The notes under the pieces were generated by a model that did no database searches, was not told the DNA's origin, and worked only from the letters and a program-made list of their open reading frames with translations. Source: Eulemur rufifrons (taxonomy: Eukaryota > Chordata > Mammalia > Primates > Lemuridae). From it: a DNA stretch of 64,000 nt. Shown here one piece after another: positions 47,201 through 59,160 of the stretch. Each line of letters starts with the position of its first letter. Within the stretch, counting starts at the first letter, position 1. The position numbers and the translations under genes were made by a program. The stretch is from assembly GCF_041146395.1 (NCBI RefSeq), contig NC_090989.1, positions 240,364,843 to 240,428,842 of the forward strand, given 5' to 3'.

Positions 47201-50200
47201 TTGGGCTTTTGGGACATCAATTTCACTTACTCTTAGAATCTATGATAATTTACCAGATACTGTGAAAGAACCTGCAGAAGATGGTACAGAAACTGTTCAA
47301 CAATGGCGTGATGACAAAAGTGCTGACTTGAGACAGCCTTGCCTGAAAATTCAAGGGTGAGATTCCACGGTTTATCAGCCCTGAATGAATTCTTAACTGG
47401 TCCCTGAGTGGTGTTAAACTATGTAACAGGGAGAAGAAAGCTGTAGCTGTCCATGGTGCTCAAGAATTTTTCTTAAAGTCAGAGTCTCTTCTTAGGGTTT
47501 TGGTATGGAAATACTTTACACTGAACATATTGTGCATTAAAACAACAACAACAACAACAAACCCCAACAAATCACCTTGGTATGGCCTAAGAGGATCTGA
47601 TATATTCATGACTCAACTCAATGACAAACACTTAAATAGAAATTCATCTTCTTGATTTTCTTTCTGTAGTTCTGAAACAATTTGTGTGTAGAATGGTGTG
47701 TGTGTGTGTGTGTGTGTGTGTGTTGTACCTCTGAAAGCTTCTGCTTTCCCTTACGTTAATATGATCATGATTTGACTGTCTACATTCCCAAAGTACAGTG
47801 CTTGACACAAGTGACCGCTTAGGTACCAGTGATTCTGTTCTGCAGTGCACAGAGGAACATCAATTTCTAATTCTTCTTCCTGTAAGTTTCACTGCATGGT
47901 TACAATTCCCTTTTGTAAATTTAGGAAAAATCACCATTGGCCCAAAGTGAAGGGAATTTAAAATTCTTTACAAAAAGCTAAAAAAATAAAAGAAGAAGAA
48001 CAAAGTTGAAAAATAGCACCTAATCCAGAAAATCTCCCACTCTGAAAATCCCACTTTAAAATGCAATTCATCTGATCTATTTTGAAATCAAATATCAATT
48101 TTGCATGTTCATAGAAACCCAGGGCAAATGATTCCAGCTGGATTTCAGTTAGTCACCCTTTCTGTCGTAAATATTCTGAAATGCTGACCTTCTGTTGATA
48201 TTGGCTAGAGGAGTTTTTGTGTCCATCTGGAATTATTTTTTATTTTGGAGCTAGAGTTTTGACTTGATTGGAGTACCAATAACAAAAGAAAAAATATGGA
48301 GGAGAGGAAACAAGAATATGTGTTCCAATAAAATAACCAAACATTAAAGTCTTCTCCCTTTTTTCACAATGAAGTTTAAAAAGCTTTAATCATGAGATGA
48401 TGATAAATCTGATGAAATCAGGGAAGTTAATAAAGAAATTAAATAATAAATGAAAAGAAATCTTAAAAACCATTAAAACAGGAGGCTTTTTAAAATGTCA
48501 TTTAATCCTCATCATTTCAGACACTATGTGTCTTTCTCATTCCTAACGACTTCCTAATGAAACTGTCCTAGAATCCCTCTAAATTAATCATTCCAATACA
48601 TAACAGTCTTCATTGTGAGGATATTTTCATGCTATTTAAACTTAATCTTTACTATTTAAAGGTTGTTTCCGTTTTTTTGAGCCTTTATGTCTATTTATAG
48701 AGAAAACATTGGGTATTATTCTTCATGTAACTGAAAACAGTCACTTAAATCAGTGAGGTTCATTGCTCTTTTTCAGATAAATAGACCTCATTTATTCAAC
48801 CTCACTTTGTGCACCTTTTACTTTCTGTCTTCTAATACAAGGTTATTTTCCATGATACTTTTCCAAATTCTCACATCCCCTTGGTTATGCAATCCCTCTT
48901 AAGAGAAGAAAGCATCCTAGAAACTACCTGTCAGCTGCTATTATATTTTTTGTACATGTTATTTTCATAGTCTTACTTAAATCTAAATGGAAATTATAGA
49001 GAACAGTATTTAAGTAGTTCCATGTATGGTAAGAGGTGGGTTCAAATAGATTTCTTTAGGTAAAAAAAGGACAGGATTAAGGAATCCTGAAACAGATGAA
49101 ATCAGATACCATTTTTAAGAATGTTCCCTTGGAAAGTTTATGAGATTAGGAATTCTATTAAAGCAATAAAAAATATAACTCTTAGTAGGAGTTAACTGGG
49201 TTGAACTGAGAATGCTGGATCTGACATATATATATTTTGCTATCACTTTAAAATAAAAAAAAATTATGACTTGCTATATAATAACATGAATAAAAGTCCT
49301 GTCTCTTTTGGCACTACTATATCTTTGACAGCAAAGCTGTGAATGGTTGATTAACATTTGGTTTGTAGTTCTTATGGAATACCTAAAAAATGCATGATAA
49401 ATCAAGACAATCTTTAAAGGAAGCATGGGGTATTTCACTGCAAAGAACTAGTTAATAATATTACCAGATGCCCATTTAGGTAATGGGCATGTGAATTAGG
49501 CTCTCTGGGATGTTACAAAAGAAATAGAATATTCAATCCCTATCTTCAAAGTACTAATTCTCAACTTGAAGAGTCTACCAGCAAAAATGCATGTGTCAGA
49601 ATCCTACAAACAAAACAATACAGAAGATGACTCCCAAACAATCTTAACACATATTTATTACTGACTCTGGCTGGGAAGGGCAGGGAGAAGGAGAAATGTC
49701 AAAGAAAGAGTTTCTAGAGTGTTTGGAGGTGCTAGAATCAGGTGAAGCTAGTATGTATGGGAAGATAGGTTTTGAGTGACATTGTTAAAGGCTATTTTCT
49801 TGTCCTAATAGAATCTAGAAGGTCACCTCTGAAAGTAATGAAATCCTTTCTGCACTGCAATAAGATTGTTCAATTTTTAATTCAAGGAAAATCCCAAAGC
49901 AAACGGCACATAAAATACTGGGGCTTGGGGGTTGTAGCGATAAAATTATCATCAAAATTTAAAGACCTGTCAATCTAAGCATGCACACAGACCCATTTTT
50001 AAATAAATTATATTGTTTTTAAGTGACAGATGCCATTTTTATCATGCACATTCCTGCAATATAATTCACAATAAATTTCAAATAGCTTATGGTAATTATT
50101 TTAGCTACTGCTTTATCTAGCAGTCATGTCATTTGCTCTCTTATTCTATTTTTGCTGCATAGATGTGAAGTAGTTTTAATTTATTTCATATTTCTGCTAA

Positions 50201-50695
50201 CAACAAAGAAAAATAAGATGCACCAGAGAAGAATGAGCCCACAGAACATCTGGTACTCCTTCCTCATTTTAAAAATGGTATTTAATACAGGTGTTTCCTT
50301 CTAAACATTCTATCACCTTCTATTTAATTTATAAAGCTTTCCCCCCTTAAACTGCCTAAAGCCATAAACTGTATCCTTTATCATCTCGTAATGACTTTAA
50401 CATAGACTCTTTGAAATAAGCAATTTTTGCCATATGACTTTAGGATCAATTATAACACTAGAAGAGACCCCAAGAAATATTAGGGCTATTACCTTGTCTC
50501 CCGGTATAGCTGAATCAGATAGAGACAGGTCATTTACTGTCCTATTCATAGAATTCTCCTTGAAACCTAATTTTAAGAGAATTTCTATTAATAATTAATA
50601 ATAGAAGTCCAGGGCCAGAGTCAAAGAGAGAAAAATCATTATAGCAAAATTCACAATTCAAAAAGTCTTCTATACATCACACTTTAGGACAGAAA
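44231..50695. other. long repeat-poor stretch
   Basis: About 6.5 kb where I recognise only simple repeats: (CAA)n at 47542-47561 and (GT)n at 47695-47723. There is no open frame above about 75 codons. In a mammalian genome a stretch this poor in repeats may be enriched for constrained non-coding sequence, or may simply hold repeats too old to see by eye. Confidence 0.45.
47695..47723 (+). repeat. (GT)n microsatellite
   Basis: Perfect GT run of about 28 bp, ending TGTTG. Confidence 0.95.
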
Positions 50696-50697
50696 CT

Positions 50698-50800
50698 AAA
50701 AAAAAAAAAAAAAAAGGTTTAATTCAGCAAACATTTGTTGAGAGCTTTCTAGATGCTAGATCCTATACAAGGTATGTTTCTGATGATGTGTACATTCTGC
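50698..50800 (-). repeat. L2 LINE 3' terminus, reverse, with A run
   Basis: An A19 run (50698-50716) is followed by CAGCAAACATTTGTTGAGAG CTTTCTAGATGC, the reversed L2 end. Confidence 0.7.
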
Positions 50801-51965
50801 CATACTGAGTATTTTTTATTCAAATTTACATTTGTCTACATTCCTTTAGTTATTTAGATGTCTTTAATTTACAAAGTAATCTAATCCATGGTATAATCTT
50901 ATTTGTGGCACATCCACAGTAAGGTTAATATCAAAATACAACTTCTACCTTAATCTTATAATTTTCTGTGTAGTAATATTGATACTGACAAAATTGTTAC
51001 ACCTGTGAGAGAATGGTAACTCATTTGAAGAATAATTTAAGAGCAAGTCTTTCTAGAAGACTTCTTCGTTTTTGATACTTCAGAGCCACAAGGTTTGGTG
51101 GACACTGAATCATGATTAATCTAAGAGCATAGCTGACTGCTGCTCAACCAGACATAATGAAGGATACTAAGAACAGAATGATGCTCCTACACAGCAGCAT
51201 GTGATGACATCTGCTTTTCAAAGCTGACACAATTAGATCAACTCTCTTACTTTGAGAAAGGTGATGTCTTCAAAGTTAAGATTAAATTGAAGATTCAAGA
51301 GATATTTGAAAGAAAACTGTGCACAATTTTGACTTGTAAAAGATGAGTTGGGGACAGGATTAAACATCTAAACAACTTTGCATGCATTTTGTTTTTCTGG
51401 GGGAGGAGGAGGGTAGAGTTTGGGAGGAGGTCCTGCCAAAAGCTAACATTAATATAAGGTCTGATATATTACTTCCCTTTCCATAAAACAATGCCAAGTG
51501 TCTTTGCAGCATTTATAAATGGAGAACATCAAGCTTATACCCAATGCAATTACCTCCAGATGCTTTTGATTCCCAAAGACCCAGATTATTAAATTTAGAA
51601 ATAATTCAGTCTTAGTTTAAAAAGGGAAATAAAATTTATTTAAATTCTCTCAATTTCTAATTCATGCACAAATTACAATTTTGGCATATTTAGAAATTTA
51701 AACATCTTTGAAACCAATAGGGCATATTTCAAACACAAACACCAGTTGGATTAGATAAAGAGAAATTTTAAAAGGGAAATCCATAAGGAAACCACAGTTT
51801 AATCCCAAATCCTATACAATCTTTGAGAGCTAGCCAAATCTCATCTCTTCCTTATTGCCTCCGCCTTCCCTGTCCGAGGCACTCACCCACTTCACAACTC
51901 CTACAGCCTTTGTCTGCACCGTTCAAAATCTCTGCCATACGCTGCAGTTATATTTGTCCATTATG
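50801..51965. other. AT-rich unique sequence
   Basis: Nothing recognised except a possible L2-like C/T-rich stretch just before the MER20 at 51974. Confidence 0.4.
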
Positions 51966-51973
51966 GTGTGTGC

Positions 51974-52157
51974 CAGTGGGGTAACTCCCACGCCCTGCTC
52001 CCAGGATGCATTTTACAATGTCTTGGTTGTCCCAAGACATTGTCCTGACTAGAGGGTGGTTGTGCTATTGGCATCTAGCAGGTAGAGGTCCAGGATGCTG
52101 CTAAACAATCCTGCAGCACTCAGGAAAGTACACCACAACAAAGGTTGAGAAACCCTG
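51974..52157 (+). mobile_element. MER20, degraded
   Basis: CAGTGGGGTAACTC to GGTTGAGAAACCCTG, with TTGTGCTATTGGCATCTAGC and GATGCTGCTAAACAATCCTG inside. GTGTGTGC (51966-51973) and GTGTATAC (52158-52165) agree at 6 of 8 as the target duplication. Confidence 0.85.
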
Positions 52158-52165
52158 GTGTATAC

Positions 52166-54275
52166 CCTGCACATTGTGCACCTGGTAAGTGGTTAATTTC
52201 ATTTTGCACATTATAATTTCACATAAGTCAATCAGTTATTTTTTCAGTAGCTAAAAGAGCTAATGCCAATCCAAATGTGCCTCCTCCAGGATAACTAAAT
52301 AGTTTAGGTAAGAATTTGGCTCAACATTTTATTTTTATTCTATTTTGGCTTAGGATGAAATGCGTACAAACTCTGTTGAATGTTTTGATTTTTTTCAGAT
52401 TTGAAGGTAAACTGTCTTCAAAAGAAGCTATTTTCCTAGGGTTTATATACAGCACAGCATATTTTTCTACAGCACTTTATTTTATGTGCACATTTATTTT
52501 TGCCATTTTAAAGGAAATATACACAAGAATATGATGAGATGGCATATGAATAAATATTGCAGCATTAAAATACATATGAAGGCCACCATGAGTGCAGTAC
52601 TTCAGGGGTGAGGATTTGGTGAGAATAGATTATAAACTCTCTTTCACCATGTTCCTAAAGACACAGAACTAAATGGAAGTAATATGCATACACAGATCAG
52701 CATTCAATGCAGCACATCTTAGAGCAGTTTGTTCCTTACTCCCTTACCCAGCTGCTTCCCTCAGTCCTCTCTGGGGTAGAGTCATGTCAAAATTGAAAGA
52801 AAAGCCCAATTCCTGCTATTTCCTGGTCCCTTTATAGTCCGACTTACATGTCGTTGGGAAAAAAAAACTTATGCTTTCACTGTATGTGCTTCTTAACAAG
52901 GAATATTTACAAATACTGTGATCTCTTGATTCTTGAAGCAAATGCAGCTCTAGGAAGGACACACCTCATCATAGAATGAAAGTAGAGTCAAAGCCTATGA
53001 GCCTTGATCAAGATTTCTGCCTCCAGCTTTATAGCACCTCGAGAACCAATCTCCCTGGAGTCACTTCTTGGTGGACAAACATTTCATGTTAAATTTTGCA
53101 TAGGATTACACTTCTTCTTAACAGGCGATTTCCTTGCTGCAGTTATAATATTCTAATTGCCTGAAAGAGACTATAACTTCAAGAATATCTTACATCAAAC
53201 CAAGAAGGTAAAAGGAAAAGGCAAAATCTGGTTCCACAAACAATAGCACAATCTTTCTTTGTGTACTACTAGTACAAGGTTGTGTTATTCTCGCTTATAT
53301 TGGTTTTGTTTGTTCATCTTGTTTTGTTTTAATATGAAAGCAGATAAGATTGCAGTGTGGCTCCAAACAGCAATGAGAAGGCACCGCACTCCCCCTGAAA
53401 CAGGAAAAGGAACAGAAGAGAAGGCTGCGATTGGTTCACGAAAACCTCAGCGACCTTCTCCAAACTGAACAGAGCATGAAATGTGATTTTGCTCTCTTCA
53501 TGATGATTATCAAATTCCTGTTGGCTAATATAATCATTTGGCATTAAATATCCTCTACTTGTCATGCAGATGACTCACTTAAAATCATTACAGGATGGCA
53601 TTATTCACATATGGTTAACATAGCTAAATTCATTTGCAGTTTACCAACTGTTCTACAGAATATTTTTGCACCCTGTAGAATTGATCTGCTTACCCCCAGG
53701 CAAATTCAACGTGATATATTGAACCTTTCTTTTCTTTTAAACCAAGGAAAGACTTTAGGCTAGCTTTGAAGTTATAATAAATGCTTCTGGCTACATTTTG
53801 CTTTTTCCTTCATGTCAGAAAGATGGTATTTTATTTATTGCTTGGTAGTACATGGCAGATCATCACAATTCCGGATGCCTCTGTGGAGTCCATCCCAGAT
53901 TTATTGCTTGCTCCCATTTCATTTGAGCACCTAAAAAATTCCCGGTGAAACTTTGTCACCATTAAAGAAGTAAAGATCGTGTCATCTTATTTGTAAGGAA
54001 AGTATAAGCAGCAGTTCTGTGTCTGTAGACTTTCCCCTGGGTTCTTCTTATCAAGCAGATCTGCTGAGATTTAATGCTATGGTCTCAGCTTATATTGACA
54101 CAAATACTAGACATTTGTATATGGATGGAACCAAAGAATAGGGGAATATTTACACAGTGACATTTTTTGTCATCCCTCAGGAAACAAAGAAAGTACAATT
54201 GAGATATAATTCAAATTTTGAAAAGTGGTTTTAAATAACTTATATTAAACGTGATCCTTTTGCATTAGAGTTTGA
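52166..54275. other. repeat-poor sequence
   Basis: 2.1 kb with no recognised repeat, RNA gene or coding signal. Confidence 0.45.
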
Positions 54276-54279
54276 CTTT

Positions 54280-54499
54280 ATAATTTCCCTCACTATCTTC
54301 TCTAATTTATTTTTCTCCATAGCATTTTGTATCTTCCCACACACTACATTTACTTATTTATTTTATACTGTCTTCCTCCCCTAGAAGGAAGGAAGCTCCA
54401 AGGGGGCAGGGGCGGGATTTGGGCCAGTTTTGTTCCTTACAGGAGTCTAAATACTTAGAACAATGGATGGTGTAGAGTGGATACTTGTACCTACTTCTT
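54280..54499 (+). repeat. L2 LINE 3' end
   Basis: GAAGGAAGGAAGCTCCAAGG GGGCAGGGGC and AGAACAATGGATGGTGTAGA follow the L2 tail order. It ends where the left inverted-repeat arm starts. Confidence 0.65.
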
Positions 54500-54749
54500 G
54501 GATGAAGGAATACTACATCTTCCACTCTTTCTAAAACTATTTTTTAGGTATTCAAGTAATTTTGCTATACACCCTTTTCTAAAAGAAATAACTTTAAAAA
54601 AATTCATCTATCGTAAGTTAATAAAAAGAAAACCCTATCTGAAAAAAAATACCCTATACTAGCTTACCTTACATCCCTCTACGCAAAGGTCTGATCACTT
54701 TTATTAATACATTTATTTGAAAACATGGTCATTTACTATTTGTAAGTTG
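54500..54749 (-). repeat. left arm of a 250-bp inverted repeat
   Basis: Read on the minus strand, this arm aligns along its whole length with 56014-56255. Shared words include AAATAGTAAATGA, CATGTTTTCAAATAAATGTA TTAA, AGAGGGATGTA, AAAGTTATTTCTTTTAGAAA A and GAATACCTAAAAAATA. Identity is about 85% by eye with a few 2-3 bp indels. I recognise no known repeat family in it. Confidence 0.85.
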
Positions 54750-55747
54750 AAATCATTTACATGTCTTTCTCAGTGGGTAGAGAGGCTGCTTCCAGTCTTC
54801 ATGGTACATCTCTGAAAGTTCATAAAAGGGAAAGAAAGCAGGTAAACTCTGAGGGCCTCAACACCTCCGGGAGATCCTGATTGGCCCTTTTCGAGTGCAA
54901 TGGCTGAGGTTCAGAAGGTAAGGGAGTGGGGAGTAGGGAGTGCAATTAGGCTTGTGGGGCTCCGAGGCCATTCCCTTTCTAAGTGCATCAGTCCCTGCCC
55001 AGGCCCGAGGAGTACAGTCCCTTTTGCTCTTGTGTATTTAAAGTTTTTGGAAAGGCAGATGGTCTCACTTGAGTTGCTTTGTATGACTGGCATTTTTAAT
55101 GAATTAGTGACAGGAAAAAAAAAAAGTTTGACTCACTCCCAGCTGGATAATTTCAAAAATGCCAAACTGAAAAGAATGATATCTCATAAATTCAGGCAAA
55201 TGGGCATTAAAGGGGCTAAGCTGGCTGTCTTTTTAATATAAGAAGTATTAGCATTTTCCAGGGCTTCAGGTTGGTAATGTAGTTTCAGCTCAGGAGACTA
55301 CACCTTTCATTAAAACTCTTTTATCCTTTCTGCTTTGTTGTAATGAAACAAATTCTAAGTTGTCACACATGTAATGATTATAGAAGGTTCTCAACTCTGA
55401 CGGGGAGAAAGAGTCAGCACAGGCAGGTACAATTTTCAAAGACCACATACTGGTTGCTTCCAAAAAAATAACATCTGTCACCAACATTTTACATCAAAAA
55501 ATAAATTTAATTTTTCAGACTGTTTTAGAAAACTCCAAATATTGGACGGTTCCTCAATTTTTGTATAGTCAGAATCACAAAGAACTCTAGCCTAGCTAAT
55601 TTTATTCACTGACAAGATAAAGGGCATATTCAATAGCAAAAAATTGTCATTTTTATTTGTTTTAGTTGAGGCTTGGACTAAAAAGCCAACCAATACACTA
55701 AAAGAATTTTACTCTATGTAAATTTAAAAATAAAACAATTGCCTACC
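54750..55747. other. unique sequence between inverted-repeat arms
   Basis: Part of the spacer. A 113-codon frame (54900-55241) has no recognisable domain and no support. Confidence 0.45.
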
Positions 55748-55748
55748 A

Positions 55749-55785
<37 letters not shown>

Positions 55786-55790
55786 GAAAA
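55748..55790 (+). repeat. A18 plus (AAAAG)n microsatellite
   Basis: An A run followed by five AAAAG-type units. It looks like a decayed A tail, but no retrocopy is recognisable upstream. Confidence 0.93.
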
Positions 55791-55837
55791 ACACGTGAAT
55801 CTGAGGTAGCCCATATTTGACTTACACATTTCTGGGA

Positions 55838-55912
55838 TATTCTTAGCACCCATCACTTCAACTTCCACATAGTGAACACTCAATCAATGTTTGCTGAATG
55901 AACTGAAAGAAT
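55838..55912 (+). repeat. L2 LINE 3' terminus
   Basis: TATTCTTAGCACCCATCACT, AGTGAACACTCAATCAATGT TTGCTGAATGAACTG is the L2 end. Confidence 0.75.
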
Positions 55913-56013
55913 AAGAAATAGAAAAGCACTACCATTTCAATCAATGAATGTCAGTTCACTTTATAGACGTGTACGGGGAAACGTAGTGGACTGTTGTTTT
56001 TGCTAACACATCT

Positions 56014-56255
56014 CAATTTATAAATAGTAAATGATCATGTTTTCAAATAAATGTATTAACAAAACTGATCAGATCTTTGCTTAGAGGGATGTAGGGTAGG
56101 CTATTAGAGGGTATTTTTTCAGATACGGTTTTCTTTTCAATACTTAGGAGAGATGAATTTTTTAAAGTTATTTCTTTTAGAAAAAGATTTCTAGCAAAAT
56201 TGAATACCTAAAAAATAAATGTAGAAAGAGTGAAAGATGTAGCATTCATTCATCT
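56014..56255 (+). repeat. right arm of the 250-bp inverted repeat
   Basis: Partner of 54500-54749, in the opposite orientation, with about 1.26 kb between the arms. Continues GTAGAAAGAGTGAAAGATGT AGCATTCATTCATC to its end, matched in the left arm by GGAAGATGTAGTATTCCTTC ATCC. Confidence 0.85.
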
Positions 56256-56394
56256 AGCATGGCTGTCTCCCTCACTTCCTTCAGGCCTCTGATAAGTGTC
56301 ACCAAAGAGAGGCACAGAAGGCAGTGAGAACCATGACAATGTTGCATCACATTCAGTTTAGAATGAGTCTTTGGGAAATATTAAATGTGAAAAT

Positions 56395-56625
56395 TTATCT
56401 TGAAGGTAATTTGGCAATACCTATCAACATCAGCAATGTGCAAGCTTGAAAATGAAATGGAAATATATTCAACTTCTATATTAAATGAAAAAAGTGAGTT
56501 GCAGAATTTGATGTCTAGTTTGAGTCATTTTTTCTTAGAACACACAAATATGTATATTGATATTGATTTTTATCCATTTTTATTGCATTAATTGCTTAAA
56601 ATATGGTTATATTACTTTTACATTA
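56395..56625 (+). repeat. L1M 3' region fragment
   Basis: GAAGGTAATTTGGCAATACC TATCAA and AAATGAAAAAAGTGAGTTGC AGAATTTGATG follow the ancient L1 3' order. Confidence 0.75.
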
Positions 56626-57034
56626 AAAGTTTAAAACACTTAAAATATTATTTAATGCAGATCTTTTCTAAGCATATATGATTACATTTAAATTCACATT
56701 AAATAGTGTTTAAACCATCACTCCTACTCCTTTCTATATTTAAATCCTTAGCTATTAGGTTATTTTTTCCCCATTGTTCATAAAAATTTCTGACAATGGA
56801 AAAAAGGTACTTATCTTTCAAGAACTTGACCATACTTAAAACTGTCACACTTTTCAGTTCATTTTGCTTTATAGTCTATTTGTTCAAATGCTAAGTGATA
56901 TTGATTTGTCTTGAGTTCATCATTCAAAATAAGCCAGCACAAAACAAACTAGGATTGTACATAAGGCAATTTGTAAGTTAAGTTTAACTATTATTCTCAT
57001 TTATATACTGTCTCGATATTGAATCACTGAGTGA

Positions 57035-57665
57035 TGTTTAGAAAGTGGTCTAGGTAGTGGAAAATGTATGGATTTTGAAATCAGGTCTCAGTTTAAATCC
57101 TGTCTTTCCCATGAGTTACCAGTATGACTTGCCTTCCCTGAGCCTCAGTTTCTCTGTCAGTAAAACATGTTTGTTGTGAGGATTATATACATAGTGTTAT
57201 GGACTGAAAGTTTGTGTACCCCTCAAATTCACATGTTGAAGCCTTGCCCCTCAGTGTGACTGTATTTGAAGGTTGGGCCTTTAAGGAAATAATTAAGGTT
57301 AAATGAGGTCATAAGGGTGGGACCCTGATCCGATAGGATTGGTGTCCTTATAAAAATGGAAACTGGGGAGTACTCACTCTCCAACTCTCTTGCTTTCTCT
57401 TTCATTCTCCCCCCCTTCTCTCTCATTCTCTCTCTCCTGTCTCTTTGCCACAGGAGAACACAACTAGGAGGTGGCCATCAGCAAGCTAGGAAAAAAACGA
57501 ATCAGCTGCCACTTTGATCTTGGACTTCTTGGCCTCCAGAATTGTGAGGAATAAATTTCTGCTATTTAGTCTGTGCCACCTAGTCTATGCTATTTTTTAG
57601 AGCACTCCAAGTCGATTAATATACATAATGTGGGTAAAACAACCAATACAACACCAGGTACGCAG
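57035..57665 (+). repeat. MIR SINE split by an LTR
   Basis: Left part: GAAATCAGGTCTCAGTTTAA ATCC, CCCTGAGCCTCAGTTTCTCT GTCAG, GTTGTGAGGATTATATACAT A. After the LTR it resumes ATACATAATGTGGGTAAAAC and ACACCAGGTACGCAGCTTA, the MIR 3' part in the right order. Confidence 0.82.
57195..57623 (+). mobile_element. solitary MLT1-type LTR inserted in MIR
   Basis: Begins TGTTATGGACTGAAAGTTTG TGTACCCC and runs through ACATGTTGAAGCCTTGCCCC, GGGCCTTTAAGGAAATAATT AAGG, AGGATTGGTGTCCTTATAAA, CTTGATCTTGGACTTCTTGG class wording (here TTGATCTTGGACTTCTTGGC), CTCCAGAATTGTGAGGAATA and an AATAAA near 57552. CATAG (57190-57194) and CATAA (57624-57628) are the probable 5-bp target duplication. Confidence 0.87.
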
Positions 57666-58399
57666 CTTACACTGCAGGCAGCCCACACTTGGCACAGCAA
57701 CCTCTTAGTGGAACCTCATGCATATTGGAACTGTGTCCCCATTTTGCCTGGTAGCTGCCCTAGAAATATGCAAAGTGAGGACTGCCTGTATACTTATAAT
57801 TAAAATATTTATTATAATAATCATGTATTACAATTATATTTGTTAGAGTATTTAAAATATAGTTATAAAATATATATAATTATATTGTTAATATAATTAA
57901 TAGCAACAAAATTATCAAAAACAATAATAAAGATGACAATAAGTCATCAAAGAAAGATGGGGATTGCTATCATCAGTCCACTCAAATGAAACTGTTTTAG
58001 GCTTTGACAGAAATGGATACCAAAATCCCTGGTTACTGTGCAAAGTGAGGAACTAAAGGATTGAAAATTCATCCCTTAGCTGAAGTAATTTTCTTCACAT
58101 TTTCTATTTCTTGCCTTGAAGAGAAGGGGAGTATTACTGAGAAGAAAACAGATTGTCACCTTGACATTGCTTGAGTGATAACTTATAAGGACAGTGAAAG
58201 TTTTGACTGGGTATGATCTCTTTATACAAATTGCATCCTAAGCTGACTAAGAGATATGGAAACCCTGATTGTACGATTGCTTACAGAAAGAAAGAGAAGC
58301 AGTTTACATACTTGTAAATTAATAGTAAGGGGAATTAAATTGTGATATAAATTGTCACTGACACCGAGAGTTTCTAAAGGTGTGCAGTAGCCCTCAATG
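57666..58399. other. AT-rich sequence
   Basis: Includes a TATAAT-rich stretch at 57795-57905. No recognised element. Confidence 0.45.
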
Positions 58400-58600
58400 A
58401 GCTGGTATAAACCCTAATTTTGCAACCTATACATTGTGAGTCAGTTTCTTCAACCACTTGAGCAGATATTATCTCTCTGGTCTGTGAAATGAGTATAAAA
58501 ATATCTACCAGGGTTGTAAAGATTTTAAAACATGGAGGAAAAGCACTGAGATATTGTTGACACATTGTGGGTGCTCAAAACTGGTACCTATTGCTATGTT
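58400..58600 (+). repeat. MIR SINE
   Basis: TGTGAGTCAGTTTCTTCAAC CACTTGAGC, CTCTCTGGTCTGTGAAATGA G, CAGGGTTGTAAAGATTTTAA AAC and TGGGTGCTCAAAACTGGTAC follow forward MIR. Confidence 0.82.
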
Positions 58601-58985
58601 TTTCATGGATGTTCCATATAAAACCCTAAAGAGCTGCTTGATGGGTTAAAAAACAATCTCTTCCTGGTGAAATTGTAGATATACCCCAACAAGAGCAGGT
58701 GCAGATACCTAACTAGCTATGCTCAGCCCAGTGCACGACCCCTAGTGGGCACCCAATTATGTCTGCTGCCCAAACATCCCAAGTGGCTTAGCCCCACTGG
58801 CTGGCACTGAAGAGGCAGAGGTTATGCAATTAATTTCCACGCAGTTCAATTAGCTTTTGGAGAAAACTCCGACTTATAGCTTGGACCGACACAGCACCCT
58901 GAGACCACCCCTTGCAAAACTACCAGACATACTGGCTGTTAAACAGTGTGAGCATACCCATCCTTGCACCTCCATCAGGGTTGGC
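58601..58985. other. unique sequence containing a CTCF-like motif
   Basis: No known repeat. A conspicuous CTCF-like word lies at 58736-58753. Confidence 0.45.
58736..58753 (-). promoter_or_regulatory. candidate CTCF binding motif
   Basis: The minus strand reads GTGCCCACTAGGGGTCG, one base away from the CTCF core CCACTAGGGGGCG at a normally constrained G. Occupancy cannot be inferred from sequence alone. Confidence 0.3.
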
Positions 58986-58989
58986 TGTC

Positions 58990-59160
58990 TCGCCTATTTT
59001 TAAAGTTTTCTTTATTTTTAATTGACAAGACCCATTGTGTATGTTTACGGGGTACAGTGTGATGTTTTGATCTATGTATCCACTGTAGAAAGATTCGGTC
59101 AAGCTAATTACCATATCCAGTCTCTTAATGAGGCTTCAGCAATGTCGGACATACATTAGT
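58990..59160 (-). repeat. L1 3' UTR fragment, reverse
   Basis: TTTTAATTGACAAGACCCAT TGTGTATG, GGGGTACAGTGTGATGTTTT GATC and GTCAAGCTAATTACCATATC C are the reversed old L1 3' UTR. Confidence 0.8.

Noticed and set aside
54900..55241. 113-codon open frame in the inverted-repeat spacer
   Set aside because: No domain recognised, and no sign that it is the coding part of a transposon bounded by the arms: it shows no transposase motifs.
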